From Trochalopteron elliotii (lineage: Eukaryota; Chordata; Aves; Passeriformes; Leiothrichidae): a stretch of 64,000 bases of DNA. Under the pieces are notes generated by a model. The model saw only the letters and a list, made by a program, of their open reading frames with translations. It was not told the DNA's origin and made no database searches. The stretch covers positions 1,609,236 through 1,673,235 of the forward strand of contig JANPWX010000619.1 in assembly GCA_024734555.1 (NCBI GenBank), given 5' to 3'. The translations under genes and the position numbers were made by a program. Numbering within the stretch: the stretch's first letter is position 1; every line of letters begins with the position of its first letter. Below are positions 49,490-62,600 of this stretch, one piece after another.

Positions 49490-50170
49490 TCAGCCATAGA
49501 GGGTTTGTTTACTTAGCAGTGATTCAACCCCACCCAGTTGTAAGGCCAGCCCAAGCTGTTATCACACAATGGGACTTGGTGTTTGACCATAACTGCACGT
49601 CTCACTCAACAGGCAATCAGCATTTTAATTAGTGATTAAAGGAAAGTCATTGTACTCTAGCTGCTTTATCACAATAGCCTAATAATTTTGTGTTGAATAA
49701 ATAGATAATGCAAAAGGGAAACCTCCCCTCATAATGTTGTTGTCATTAAGGGCTCTTTTACTCATTTGTGTATGTATTAAAACACACATGACATGAATAG
49801 AGGTAATTATAATTACTGCAGGTTTTTTGGCAGATTAGCTGATATTTTTTTCATTGTAAACCTTTTCCTTTATAATGCCACTCCAAAATGAATGCAGTAT
49901 TTAAAAGTTCAGATAAAGGTAAGCAGTGGTGGCTCGAGTTCACCAAGCTGTATGGATGTGAATGATTGATTTGCTGTGTGCATCACTGGAATTAGGTAAC
50001 TTGCATCATGACTGTGATGTACTGTGTAATTGATGCAAGCCCTTTCATAGCATTCTGAGATTGAAATCAATATTTATTTGAAGTGCAACAAATGTAATAA
50101 GCTGCATTTCTTGTGTAAGCATTGGTCTGACTCCATTTCTAGTTCAGTTTTGTAGAAGATTGTTCAGAAG
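49490..50170. promoter_or_regulatory. Candidate conserved non-coding element (enhancer-like)
   Basis: About 680 bases with no recognisable repeat, complex word composition and many transcription-factor-like cores: TGTTTAC (FOX), TTTTAATTAGTGATTAA and GGTAATTATAATTAC (homeodomain), AGATAA (GATA), ATTGAT and TTGATGCAAG words. The density and lack of decay patterns resemble vertebrate conserved elements in introns of developmental genes. This is pattern judgement only; conservation was not measured. Confidence 0.3.
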
Positions 50171-51667
50171 CAACTGATACGTGTTTTGGTATGGTTAAAG
50201 AATTAGTTTAGAGGATACAAACAAGAGATAGAAAACAGTCTTGTCTGAAGCTGAGTGCACAGTTAACATATTCTTTTTATTATTAATGGACTGACAGTTT
50301 ATTCATAATTTTATTTACTACTACAAATATCCTTCATCTGCATATCATAGATGGCAAATGCATGGCTAAACTTCACTATGCTTTTATCTATACTAACAGT
50401 GAATGTTAGATCCTAAGTAAATAGGTTATTGCAAAAGCATAATGCTGTAAATACAGAACTTTTTTTATAAGGAGGATACATCTTTAATGAATAGGATGAC
50501 TTGGCATGAAGGTTTTCCCTCTCTGGTTTTTAACTTTTTTTCCTTTGTGCTAAGCACTCTAACTTGTAATGAACTCAACAATTTGTAAGTTTGAAATTAG
50601 AGGGCATGGTAGATAAGGCACATTAGATTAAATAGATTGCTTTTTGGTAGTTTGCAAAGGATTTATACACCCAGTTTTGATTACTTGGTTTTGAGTGTAA
50701 CACCTATTGTCATCTATGCTTGCGTTGCTAAGCTGTTAAGTTCAGGTGTTGAAGTTCAGAGAGCTGTGAGGGCAGGGACTTTTTGCAGTCCCATTGCTTC
50801 ATGATGTGCTTTTGAAGTGTTAACAGCTCTCGTTCTGAGTGTCAACACCCACTTCATGCTCTCTTGATACTCATGGTAATCTCACTGCTGATAACTTTGG
50901 CATGTTGAAACAACAAGCTCGCCCACACCTGACTCAATAATAGGAGCTCTGAAATAAATACAGTTGTAATTTACTACTAGATTCTTTTCTAAGTCATGTT
51001 AAACCATTTTGCATGTTATATGATTGAAGGTATCCAAAGTGTTTGTTATGTGAAACATGCAGAGGACAGCTTTCATGAAGAGGTGTGCATATTTGGTTTG
51101 TCTGACCTCTTACCACCCCTGCCCCACACACACCTCCTGCTTCACCTGATACTGATGTCCACAGAGGCGTTTTGACTCTTTTTTGGTGTTGAACTAGGAA
51201 TTAACTCTTTTTTTTTTTCCACAGGTGATTGTTGAGGCAAGAATTACTAACACATGTTGCTTTATGGAGTTTCTGAAGCAATGCAAATACCTTAAATGCT
51301 CAGAGCAGAGGGAAAATTAAATATTTGCTGTACAGACTGGTTGGCCAGCATGAAGAATATGAACAGTGATGGAGACAAAGGCATAAAAAGTCCAGTTAGA
51401 CTGGAGATAGAAAAGGGGATTTTTAACTCCACCTATATAGATGTAGAAATCTTGGCTCATACTTACACTTTATTTCAGTAACTGTAAGTTTTTCAAGACT
51501 TCAGTAGAGAGAATGCCTAGACTTCCTTCCTACTTTTTTCCATGGTAACATACAGCTTCTATTTGTGTACATCCCAAAAAAAGGGCTGAGTTGCACTTTA
51601 TTTTTCAGGGGAAAAAAGTTCAACAATCTGAGATCTCTAACTTTTTTTTTAACCTAAATAATATTAC

Positions 51668-52487
51668 TCATAGAATAGTCATAGAGTGTTAAGGATTGGA
51701 ATGAACACTGAAGATCATCTGGTCCCAACTTCCCTTGCCATGGGCTGGAACACCTCTCACTAGACCAGGTTGATCTCACTAGACCACCTTATCCAAACTG
51801 GCTTTGAATAATGCCAGAGTTGAGTAATCTACAACTTCTCTGGAAAACCTGTTCCAGTGTCTCACCACCCTTCAGTAAAGACTTTCTTCCTAATATCTAA
51901 CCTAAATCTCTTTTTTTATCTTGAAGCCATTACTGCTTGTCCTATCACTACAGTTCCTGATGCAGAGACTCTTGGCTTTCCTGTAGGTCCCTTTCAGATA
52001 CTGGAAGTTTGCTATGAAGTGTCCATGCAACCTTTTCTTCAGTCTTGACAGCCCCAACTTTCTCAGCCTGTCTCCATAGGACTGGTGCTCCAGTCTTCTT
52101 ATCTACTTCATGGCCCTCCCCTGGGCTTGCTTCAGCTGTACTGGGTCCTTAGGGTGGTAGCACTAGAACTAATCCTGGTGCTTCAGGTGGGGTCTCAGCA
52201 GAGCAGAGGGGCAGAGTCCCCTCCCTCTCCCTCCTGGCCATGCTGCTTTGGATGTAGGATGGGCTTGGCTTTCTAGGTTGCAAGTCCACATTGCCAGATG
52301 ATATTGAGTTTTTTGTCAACGGCCACCCCCAGTCCTTTGTAAGGCTGCTCTCAATCGCTTTTCTGCTCGACCTTTAGGTGTGCCTGGGGTTGCTGTGACC
52401 CAGGTGTAAGAGTTTGCTTTGCTGGACTTGATTTGTATTGGCCCTACTCTCAAGCCTTTCAGGGACCCTCTGAATGGCATCCCTTCC
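51668..52487 (-). mobile_element. CR1 LINE fragment, about 820 bases, antisense
   Basis: The longest of the better-preserved CR1 copies here. In antisense it begins with the tail CATAGAATAGTCATAGAGTG and GAAGATCATCTGGTCCCAAC. It continues with CCTTGCCATGGGCTGGAACA, CTGTTCCAGTGTCTCACCAC, CTTCCTAATATCTAACCTAA, a middle block with 'ctcagcctgtctccatagg', CTCCCTCCTGGCCATGCTGC, and ends CAGGGACCCTCTGAATGGCA just before CCCTTCC. The tail and the colinear text show a true 3' end and 5' truncation. Stops and indels break the ORF2 remnant. Confidence 0.96.
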
Positions 52488-53296
52488 GAATTTCAAATGT
52501 ATTTGTAATATGTAGCTTAATAGGCAAGACATATATGGAATAGATGAGGTACCATTGTTAAAAGTTGCAAAGTGAGTCATAATCCCCCTTTCTCATAGGT
52601 TTGCATTCACAACAACCTATGAATGAATAAATTCTCTTGGTAAATGTCAGGCCCACACTTGGGGGTGCTCCCATAATTATTGTACTGTTGAAATGTTACA
52701 CCTGAATAACAGTATCTAACAACAATCATGAGGTAAGCCATATAGCAGTATATCAAGTGATTGGTAGCTTACATACCAATACCTTACAGCTGTCCAATAT
52801 AGAAAATTTTGGGTACGAATCTGAATCTTGATTTGTTGATTTTAACAAAAGGCATCTTAATTAAGAATTATTAACTTTTCAGCTACAGCCATCAAGTCAT
52901 GGAACTATGCATGTTCTAACCCCAACTCATTTTGTTTTTTCTGCATTTCCTTCTTTTTGTTCTGTGTCAGGCTTGACCGGAAATCCATAGGACTGACAGT
53001 GCCATAGACCTCTGAGACACTGGGCTGCCAGCCTCCAGTGTGGCCCCCAGGCATGCTCTGGTCTGGATGCTATGAAAGCTATGGACTATCATTGACAGGA
53101 AGCAGTATGGAGGTCTTGGAACAAGATCTGCTTCTGATGGTCACTTCAGATGTAAATGTTAGGGCATCAAAATAAATTTGGGATAGCTGAATCATGATAT
53201 TAGCGTTACTATTTAATTCAAAGATGGCTTCTGATATAACTGGAACTAAATTTCTTTTTTTCAATAGGGAGTGCTAGGAGATCTCCTTACATTAAG

Positions 53297-53320
53297 TATT
53301 TTAGCTGATTAGCTAAAATA
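53297..53320. repeat. Perfect 10-bp hairpin, 4-base loop
   Basis: TATTTTAGCT (53297-53306) and AGCTAAAATA (53311-53320) are exact reverse complements around GATT. A further TTAGCT copy follows at 53322. It is a near-palindrome with no known role. Confidence 0.9.
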
Positions 53321-56300
53321 GTTAGCTGTAGTTTTTCAGATTGCTAGTGAACATGTTTTTCTGCCTTCTGTTGCTGAGGAGGCTAGCATTACCTAGCTAT
53401 TAATAGGCAGCTATTTACAGTCATATACTCTTTCCTAATACATTAGAATGATGCTCTGTGAGACCTGATCAGTTATATGCATTTGGACTGATAGGTAAGT
53501 TAAGGCATTTTTAGTGAGAGGATTCATACACAGAATGATATTGGTCCATTTTGGTGTCATGGCCAATATCTCTCTTGCTGAAAAAAGAATTGGAAGAATG
53601 GGAAAAAATATGCCAAGTTCTGTACAGAAGTACAAAACCAGACTTGAAACTGTTCAATTTTTACTTGCTATTCAACTTTTCTTTGTTTCTGTTATGTACT
53701 GTAGATAACATCCCAAGAAAAAAAGCTAAGTTTCCTGTAAATGATACCCATAAATGGATGTGCAGTTGTATCTCAGACTCTTATATGGTCCTTGTTAGTA
53801 AAACAGTGATGGGTAGAGACTTTTTCATGTGTAATAACAGGGGTGAGTTACAGTAGTCACTACTACTTTCATAAAAGCTTAGTTTTAAAACACATTATTC
53901 CAAAAAACCAAAAACTGTGTGGTGCTATTGTGATTCCTGATATCAATTTGTGATAGCAGCTGGGTGCTCCATCAGCTGTGCTGTTTCTGTCTTCCCAGTC
54001 TCGCCTTTAGCTGAAGCAATGCCCTGTGAGTTGATTGAATCAGGAGGAAAATAACTAAAGGAAGAGCCCTGCAGGGAAGGGTGGGCCTTTATTCCAAACT
54101 GGGAGGACAAAATTGCCCTGGAAGCAGGTAATATTGAGAAGATAGATGCTATGTGATTATGAGTCAGAGACAAGGATGTTGAGGGAGGAAATGGAGGCCA
54201 TGTCTTTGTGCTGTGCATCTCCATGATGAAGACCCCAGGCACAGATCCTATGAGGCTGACAAGCAGGTCAGCATTCCAGAACAATCAGATTGTAAACTAG
54301 AAAGTCAAAGAGTGAAAGATCACTGGTAGGACGCTCAGTCCACTGACATTTTTTGCCCGGCCTGATAAATTCTCATATGACTGTTACTCTATTCAGTTAG
54401 TAGTTCATATTCATATTCCTTAAAGGCTAAGAAATATCTGTGTTGTAGAGAGCAGTTGCACATCTGGAAGAGGTTTTAGTGTTGGTGTATTTACTTACAG
54501 TCTGAGGCTCAGCTATCTCCCTCGTGAACAGTGTGACAAGCTTATTTTATTGAAGAAAAAATAAAATTGGCATGAAGCTTGACATGGTATTTATAATGAC
54601 CATTAACCAAACTGTTGCAGAATTGTGTATATTTCTCTGCTATGTTCTTTTGGCTTGAGGTTTTGATGTAATAAGTAACTTCTCCTGCAACACTGTGTAA
54701 ATAAAGCGAAGTCCTCTCTACTGTCATTATTAATGCTATGCTAGCTATGTTATAAAATGTTGTGTGCATAGTCAATACCTGTGTGTGCAGGATGGGTGTT
54801 ACATCGTGCAGCTTTCCTAACAATGGAATTGCTAAGCCGGTCATTTAGATAGGTTTTTCCAATAACTGTTTTGTACGCTCAGTACTGTAATCACTTCTGG
54901 CAGATGGCAATAAATATGTGAGACTCATACTCTTTATAATACCTCTAAAATTAGTTTAATAGTAACTTCGTGCTTGTATCAAATACTATTATGACAGTTC
55001 TTGGCATCATGAGTCAAATATCGTTCCTGTCTGCTGGAATGTGAATGTGTGTTTGTGGAGGGAAGGTTCATTGTCTTTTTTTTTTTCTTTAGAGTCACTC
55101 TCATGTGACTTGGGTGTCTCTTAAATGATGACCTCTTTCCTCTGCAAATATCACAGAAGAGGAGGGTTGTAGACTCCTGTTGTCCCTCCTTCTTGTTTGT
55201 AGTGTTCCTCCTGTTGTGTATTCCTGCTGAGATTAAATGTTGTGGCAACATGCCAGTATATTTTGGGGAACCTGCCAGTTTGGGAGTGGGATGTTCATTG
55301 TGATCTGTTCCATGCCTTACTTCCTAAATAGTAAATAGATAAATGCTAACTAGTTGACTTAGCCAGTTTATGCTGAATTTCAGCTCTTCTATTATTGAGC
55401 TGGACCATTTTGGCTGATAAGTGGCTTTGCTTGATGTGATGCAAGGTCAGTTTTCTTCAGCCTCTTAGTCAGTTTTTGGTATCTTCCTTCTAGTGTACAA
55501 TCATATTGACAGAAAATCCATGATAATTCTGATACTATAAGAATTTTATTAAAAACAGAATAAGATCTTGAGAACATTTAAATCATGGGAATAGCATACT
55601 GATTATGTTTTTAATAGGCAGCATTATTGATGTCAAGTTACAAGGCAATGTAGACCTTCATGCATTGGATTTTGCAGCAATCTGTACATATTAGCAGTTC
55701 AGACTCCTTTTGCAAACATGGAGATTCCCAGTAGTCCTTTCCCACTGCAGTTATTAATGCAGCTGCTACTTATCACTAGTGCTATTATTCAGAATTATCC
55801 ACAGTTAATCAACATGTTACTCTCCTAAGTGAAACTTTAAAACACATTTTAATAATAAAACCAGACCTATAAATGCTGTAAAATTTCTAAGTTAGTTATA
55901 GATCTTTTAAGAACATGTAATATAATAATATATTGTTTTTTTCTAAACTAACATAAATGTTCTAGTCAATTGTACTTGCCATAAAAGTGTTATTAACTAG
56001 CTTTAGGTTACTACTATTCTTAAAATAAAAAGTTGGACGATCTACTTGGAAATTAGGATCCTCTACTGAAATGGCTAAGCCACAGATGAAAATACAGCCA
56101 TATTCATGTGAAGCTGGCATAATGTTAGTTAGGACTTCATGTTAGATCTCCTCTTCTTTGACCTGAGGCATAGCTACAAATTTGTTTTAAAACTAAATGT
56201 TTACAATGTATGAAACAAGTGTGGTTGAATATAAGTGTACATCTGAACAATATTTATATTTTTATTTTAATGAGTTTGAAATTATTTACTTAGATTCTAT

Positions 56301-59179
56301 TTTGTTGGGATTGAACCAAAGTCTGAGGGATTCCTTTTATTAAATTGTTAGTATGTCGTCACTGTAGCTTCTCTGAAAACATGTTTGTTGTCCTTTAAAT
56401 CCAGGAGTCACTGTCAGTGTTCCTTCACATGCAGTTTGCATGTTTTGACATGCTGCCAAAACCAGTAAAGTCTTACAATATGTATTCTGCACAAACACCT
56501 TCAGCATTTTCACATCTGAATTGTCACTCTTTGATAAAATATATTGTACCTGTACTTGCAGAACCCTCTCTAATTCTCTAGTTTCTCATTTTATGTAGAG
56601 AGGGGTTTCTTGTCATAAACACACTGGCTAGAATAACACTTAAAAATTTCTTAATTATTATTATACTGTAATGTGTCAAATAACATTATTTTTGGCAGGC
56701 AGTAATGCAATTATCTTTCTAATTAGGCCTTATAACTTTATAAACATAGAGTTCAATTATATGGGAACTACAACTGAAAGACCATACACCCCTTTGTTAC
56801 TCAGTTATTTTGGTATAAAATTGCATGTTGACAATCTTACCTAGTGTAGTTTCAGTGGGGTTATTTTGTTTGTTGGTTTTTGGGTTTTTTTGTTGTTTGA
56901 TATTTCAGCTTGAGTAGAGCTACAGAAGAAGCTCTTCAAAGAATTTCTAATTCATGGTGTATTTTTAATGGCAAGTGCACAGTTTCATTTTTGAGCCAGT
57001 GTGGATATTCATGGAGTAGATGGCAGGTCTACTTCTTAGAGCTAGTTTCATACATACATATTTTGATGCAGCAATATTTTGTGTTTCACTAGTCAAAACA
57101 GACTGACCACATCAAATTGGCACTCTACACAGAACTGGGGAAAAAACAGTGCAGTAAGAAGAAATTAAAAAGGCATCTATACATTGAGTAGTCATTATGT
57201 GTGCACGTGGGCATTGTGTGCTTGTCTTACTAGACATCTTTCATATAGAACATGTAGCTTCTTACAACCCATTTTTGATATTTTTTAATGTGCTGTATTA
57301 TAAATACACCACTGCTCAGGATCTCTGAAACTGTGCCAAATTTGTGCCAACTGTGCCTTCTCTTCAAGTGGTCTTAACTGTCTCAGAGTTATATAGCCTT
57401 TCAAGTATGCTTGATAAATGAAAGTCTGAAATAATGTTTGTACTGAAACTTAAAATATTCATATGGTAAAGCTATTCAGAAGTAAGGAGTTGAACCAGCA
57501 CATTCAACCAAAGACACAAAGATGATCGAATTCAGTCTTAAATTTTATAGAACTAAATTTAATGGTGAGCACAATCACACTCTGTGGTGATTGTTTTCAG
57601 TGCTGCTTTATTAAGTTATGTAATGGCAGGGGTTCAAACTGCAGAGATTGTTGAAATGGTAGATTTAGAGCCTATGTTAGAATGCTTGTCAGTAACAAGT
57701 ATATGGGTTTTCAAAGCCTGGAGCTTTTTACCTAGATATTGCTGCAGCTTGTGATTTTTATTTAAATAGTTTGGAGGTTTTAGACTTAATACCCTGCTTT
57801 TAAAAAATGTTTTAAAATCTTGTTGTATTCCCCAAAGATTTGTTTTCTGCTGTTGCGATTACATGATGACAGCTAGCTGGCTTTTAAAATTGATCAGGAA
57901 GTATTTTGGCAGTCATTCAGTGTTGTAATAGCACTTTAATGGATATGAGCTATTCACCCAGATCAGACTCAATGTCAAAACAGGCGAAAATACAGCTGTC
58001 ACTCTGGACAAGAAGTTGCATATATGCAAGCAGCTGCTGATAATACTGGAAGGGAAGCCTTATAATAATGCTTTAAAGGTGCATGTGTGTATGTGCCTAC
58101 ATACTGCTTCTACATGTGTAGACATCTCGTAATAAATATGCCAGAGACCTTAGTTTCTGGTCATGGGTGTGCTTTGAAAAAAAGAGAAAAATGAAATATA
58201 TACTGACCTTTGAGGAAGTTGTGATAAGTTCATTATGTGCTGGTGGGCTCTCAGGTTTTTTGAAGGAAGAGCCTCTGAATGATGTGTTGCTAGCAATGTG
58301 GTGTAAATTTTCTGTTTTAACAAAATGATGACTGTTGTGGGTCTTCATTTAATGCATATGTGTTTTGGTGTTCACTTCAGTGGGGCTTTGCCCATGCACT
58401 GAGAATAAGAGTATAGCTATAGAAATGCAGTGGCTTTTTAAAGGCAATTTTCTGTTAGAAAATTAGTATCGGTACCTTAATGTCCATATGTATGTTAGAA
58501 TCTCCCTTGTTTTTAGTACTTTTGTCTCCTTTGTGTGTGTCTGTAGATTTGAACTGGTTGCATGTAGAGTTTAAACCCTTTGATGTTAGAGAGGTAATTG
58601 GATAGTCTTTGTGTGGACAGAAGCATTTATGCTTTCCTATTGAGAGAAGAATATGAAGTTATATGTAGAGGAGATGGTTGATGTTAATGGAAACTGATTT
58701 TCAGGTATGATATGTATTATATTTGTAATTTTATGGCAGAGATAAGTAAATGTAAAGTAGAGAAATGCTTTTCTGTTTGACTAAATAGTACTCAAGAAAG
58801 AAAGGAAACAGCAGCAAGATTGTGTCTTCTGCCCTCCTTTAAAATACAGTAGCACATGTCTAATACAGACTATTGCAGAAGTTAATTGGATAGCATGCAG
58901 CTAATGATGGTGGTTTTGCTTGGTTTTTCTACTCTTGCTTGTCTTAGTGAATCTGGTGGCTTAATTTCCTCTTTTAAAGTGATTTCTTTTTCTCTATAGA
59001 ATTTTTTAACTTGATGAATTTCCCAGTGTTAGAAATATGAGAGAATTGGGATATGCAAACTTACAAGAAATGCAGGATGTCCTTAGAGTATATTAAATTT
59101 GTTCACATAACTCCCTAAGCTAAAAGGACAAATTCAGGTGTTACAGGAAAGTATTTTGAGGCGGCCATAAAATATTAAG

Positions 59180-59627
59180 TCACTTATATTGTGTTTGTAT
59201 ATAAATGTAGAGATTCTTTAATGAATTTTGAGAGTTAAAAGTAATTATATATATGCATACAATTCCGTTCCTGAGGTTTTTCTTTTTTAGACGCACAGAA
59301 CGTACAAACACAAAACCATTCCACAGTGTGGGGAGGATAAAATTGGTCAAAAACTTGCAGATTAAGTCTCCTTTTGTATGGCTTAGAGGCATAGGAAGGA
59401 CTCTGAACGGGCCAGTAAAGCAGTCCATGATAAGAAGGGAAGTCTCTGCCTTGGCTGAGATATCCAAGACAGGGCTGTCCTTGGGGCTGGCAAGTAGAGG
59501 AATGTGTGCCAACTTGGACTGTAAGAGCCCTGAGAGAAGGAGTAGGATAGTCCACACACCATTCTTGTTGGGTAAAATGCTTTTCGTTTTGTGTGATTTC
59601 AAATCTACTGTGAAAATCAACCATTAG
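59180..59627. other. Segment open in three overlapping frames, unidentified
   Basis: Two - strand frames (146 and 129 codons) and one + strand frame (124 codons) overlap almost completely at 59253-59620. This is the largest pile-up of open frames in the window. The 146-codon frame has a mixed composition (Leu-Leu-Ser-Gly-Leu-Leu-Gln near residue 30, an Ile-Leu-Pro-Thr-Leu-Trp-Asn-Gly-Phe segment near residue 95) but no motif I recognise. Local GC is above the window average, which lowers stop-codon frequency. It is probably chance, or a decayed unidentified repeat. Confidence 0.15.
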
Positions 59628-62600
59628 CTAGTGCTACATGTTGCAGGCGTATCAGCAGTATGTACTTAATAGATTCATCTATGTTCCTCTTTAGACGTGT
59701 AGGTCTGTATTAGACTTGAAATTCTGCCCATATAAATGGAATAAGGTCATGTTCTGTATGAGCAAATCTGTGTCGTGTATTGCTTGCTGTAACTGAAAGC
59801 TAGACATCTTTGTATCATTTTTTAACCTTCTCTGGGGAAAAAGGAGTTATTTGCACACTCATGTATTCCTCCTGGATGGCTGTGTTTTCCAAAAATGCTG
59901 AGTTTAAGTCTTTACGAAGTACAGCTTAGGAATTGTATTGTTTTGGCTATTTAAAATAGAAATCAGAGTCTCTTGGCTCTGAAATTAAGAGTATAGTAGT
60001 TACTCACAGATGCTTTGGGATTCCTTACTCTTTAGTTTTTGTTTTGAAGTAAACTGAATCCAGAGAAAAATTCTCTTTAAAACACTAACCAGAAAGAATG
60101 TCTTCCTACCTGCAAATTGCTCTTTTCCCCTCCCCCTGCTCCACAGTCATGGCTCCCCCTCCAAACTTGAAAATTTACTTTCCTGAAACATAATGTGTGC
60201 TGTTCATCTCTGCAATGCACCTTTTCTTCTGTCTTGCTGTTCTGGGCAAGATTTACAGTGCCTATATCTGCTCAGCACATCGAGAAGAAAATACACACCT
60301 CTGAGCTCCTTTGACTTACTGGCTTTTGGAGCTGGTTTCCACCATGGTAACCACATATGGCTGTGGAATTGGGATTATGGCAGACTTGCAGCACAGACCT
60401 CTAATGACTTGCTGTGCCTGGTATAAATTGCTCAAACAGCATCCTTCCAGGTTTTCCTCTCAGGGGAGAAAATGCTTTAAAGAATGACCTTCGTCTGCCC
60501 CAGCATGTCAACCTGGAAAGTTTCTATTTGCTATTGAATTCTTGACAAGTAATAGGCAGTACTTAAACCTACTTAGGACATAAAAGTGAAAGACATGCTG
60601 CTTTTTTCTTTTAAACAGCATTGTTTTCTTTAATATTATATAAAAAGTACATTGCTTGCCTTTCAGATTTTTCTTTGCTTTTTTTTCCCTCCCTTTCCAC
60701 CAAGGGATCACAAAACCAGTTTTGTTTTGAAATGTCTTCTAAACTAGAAGACCTAAAATACCTGTTCAAAACCATTGTTCTCAACCTTCTCATCCTTGAA
60801 TTATACATTATTGAAGTGTTCATTCCCTCAGAATTGGAAGGACTAAATAATACTTGCTATGCTTTCAAAAAATGACAATAGTAAAAATATTTATTATCAT
60901 GCGGTCCTTTTTCGGAAACAAAGTCCATGAGTGTTTTGCTCTAACAGAATACTAGTTCATTTTTAGTCATCCTTAAGCAAGCACATAGCAACTGCAACAT
61001 TGTGATCAGTTTTTCTGATATTGGTTCTGAACTAAGTCTTGCTACTTGTACTTGGTGGAAATCTCAGAAGTTTATTATTATGGTGTTTTTTAGTGTAAAT
61101 AAATTGTTGTTAAGATACAGGGGACAAAATGTTATCAGAGGCCAGAAAGAACTCATATTGGTTTTCCCTTTTTAAACTGAGAATGATAATGTGCAATTAT
61201 GGTTAATTATGTGTAGTCCTCAAGTAATCCTCCACATAGTTCAAACTGTCAGGCTGCAGAGTTCTTTTCAGGACTTGAGTTTCTTACATGTGAATCTAAG
61301 GTGGGGGGTGTTTTGGGTGGGAGTTTCTGTGAGGCTTTTTGTGGGCTTTAGTATGTTTAGTTCAGTTCTGACTCTTCAACAATCTTCTTATGATTATGTA
61401 GTGGAACAAAACCAGACCCCAGTAAAGCTGAAAAATGCAATTAAATAAATGAACCAAAACTGATTTTTGCCATTCTTTTGAACAAGTAGCACTTGCGAGG
61501 TTTCAAAGTGTCATCTTTGGAGATTTTCTTGCTTGGGCAAATGGTTAGTAGGAAAAAAAAAAATTTGTGGACTTTTCCAAAAAATACTTGTTGTTTATGG
61601 TGTTGAGGGGAATTCTTTAATTTTCAAAAGAACCAGGTGACATATTTTTGTGTAACTGAGATGTTGGGTGTTGGTATCCTTGTTTCAAAAAACAAAACAC
61701 GAGCAAAAATGGTGTGGATTAATATACAGTGTTGTAAAGGATGCTTCTAGCACATTTACTTCTTGGCTAGGGATTAAGTCAACTGTGCAGAAGCTCACTG
61801 TGTTTTAGGTCAATCTGTGAAAATGCCTAGTGTAGAACTGAAAGTTTCTATTCACACCATTTACTCCAAATATTGTAGTTTGGATGAGATTGTTGCTGAA
61901 GTGGCTGAATGTTTTGGTAAAAGCATCTAACAAGTAGAAGATGCAATTTAATGCTTTGCACTTGATTGAGTATCATTTCTTTCAGGTTGTTGTTTCCATA
62001 TAGAAAGTAAATGGTGGTGCAGTTTACTTGGAACACACCCACCTGCCAGGCTCACTTTGCTTAAAAGCATGTATATTGCGTCTGTAAATGCTTTAGATTT
62101 TTGTTGCGGGGTTTGTATGGATTTTTTTTGTATTACTTTTTTTTCCATTATCCAGAGAGGGGTTGGTATTAATTAACACATATGCAATATGACCATTTAT
62201 CATGTTCATTGCAAGCATCTAAGGCTGATTTTTTTACACTCAGTAAATATTAAAAAAAAATTATATATTTGAGAGGTTAGACTTTTGAAGTTTAATTTGT
62301 CTGTTTACCACTGTTATTCCCTGAGGCCTGTACTTTATGCACACACCTTTCCAGAGTATGCTCTACTGATAATTAAACTTAACCCATGCCCCTTTGCTTT
62401 TCTCTCTTTTTTCTCATTCCCATTCCTCACACTCTTGAAGAGGAAAAAGAAAATACTCAAATTTCACATTTCTTCGAATTTTTAGGGAACGTTTTTTGAC
62501 AGCAGAGGTCGCTTCATTTTATGAGGTAATGGAGGATTTTGTGGGAATGATAGAATATTGTGCCAGTACTGAAAAATTCAGGATCTAGAAATTTGGAAGA

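Larger units (their letters stand above)
45241..51667. other. Non-coding unique DNA
   Basis: No gene is recognised. A T/G-rich tract lies at 45800-45842. The 111-codon + frame at 47052-47387 is Ser/His/Arg-rich with no domain. A repeat-free block at 49490-50170 resembles a conserved non-coding element. An acceptor-like T tract ending CCACAG lies at 51213-51224, but the frame after it stops in 32 codons. Confidence 0.55.

Noticed and set aside
51213..51481. Strong acceptor-like T tract and CCACAG followed by an open frame
   Set aside because: The frame entered at the acceptor stops after about 31 codons and no donor or homologue is evident.
51857..52580. Several short open frames on both strands
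   Set aside because: Almost all of this lies in the CR1 copy at 51668-52487; not host genes.
53943..54284. 113-codon - strand open frame
   Set aside because: Ser/Pro/Ile-rich low-information protein with no recognised domain; the GC-richer patch explains the lack of stops.
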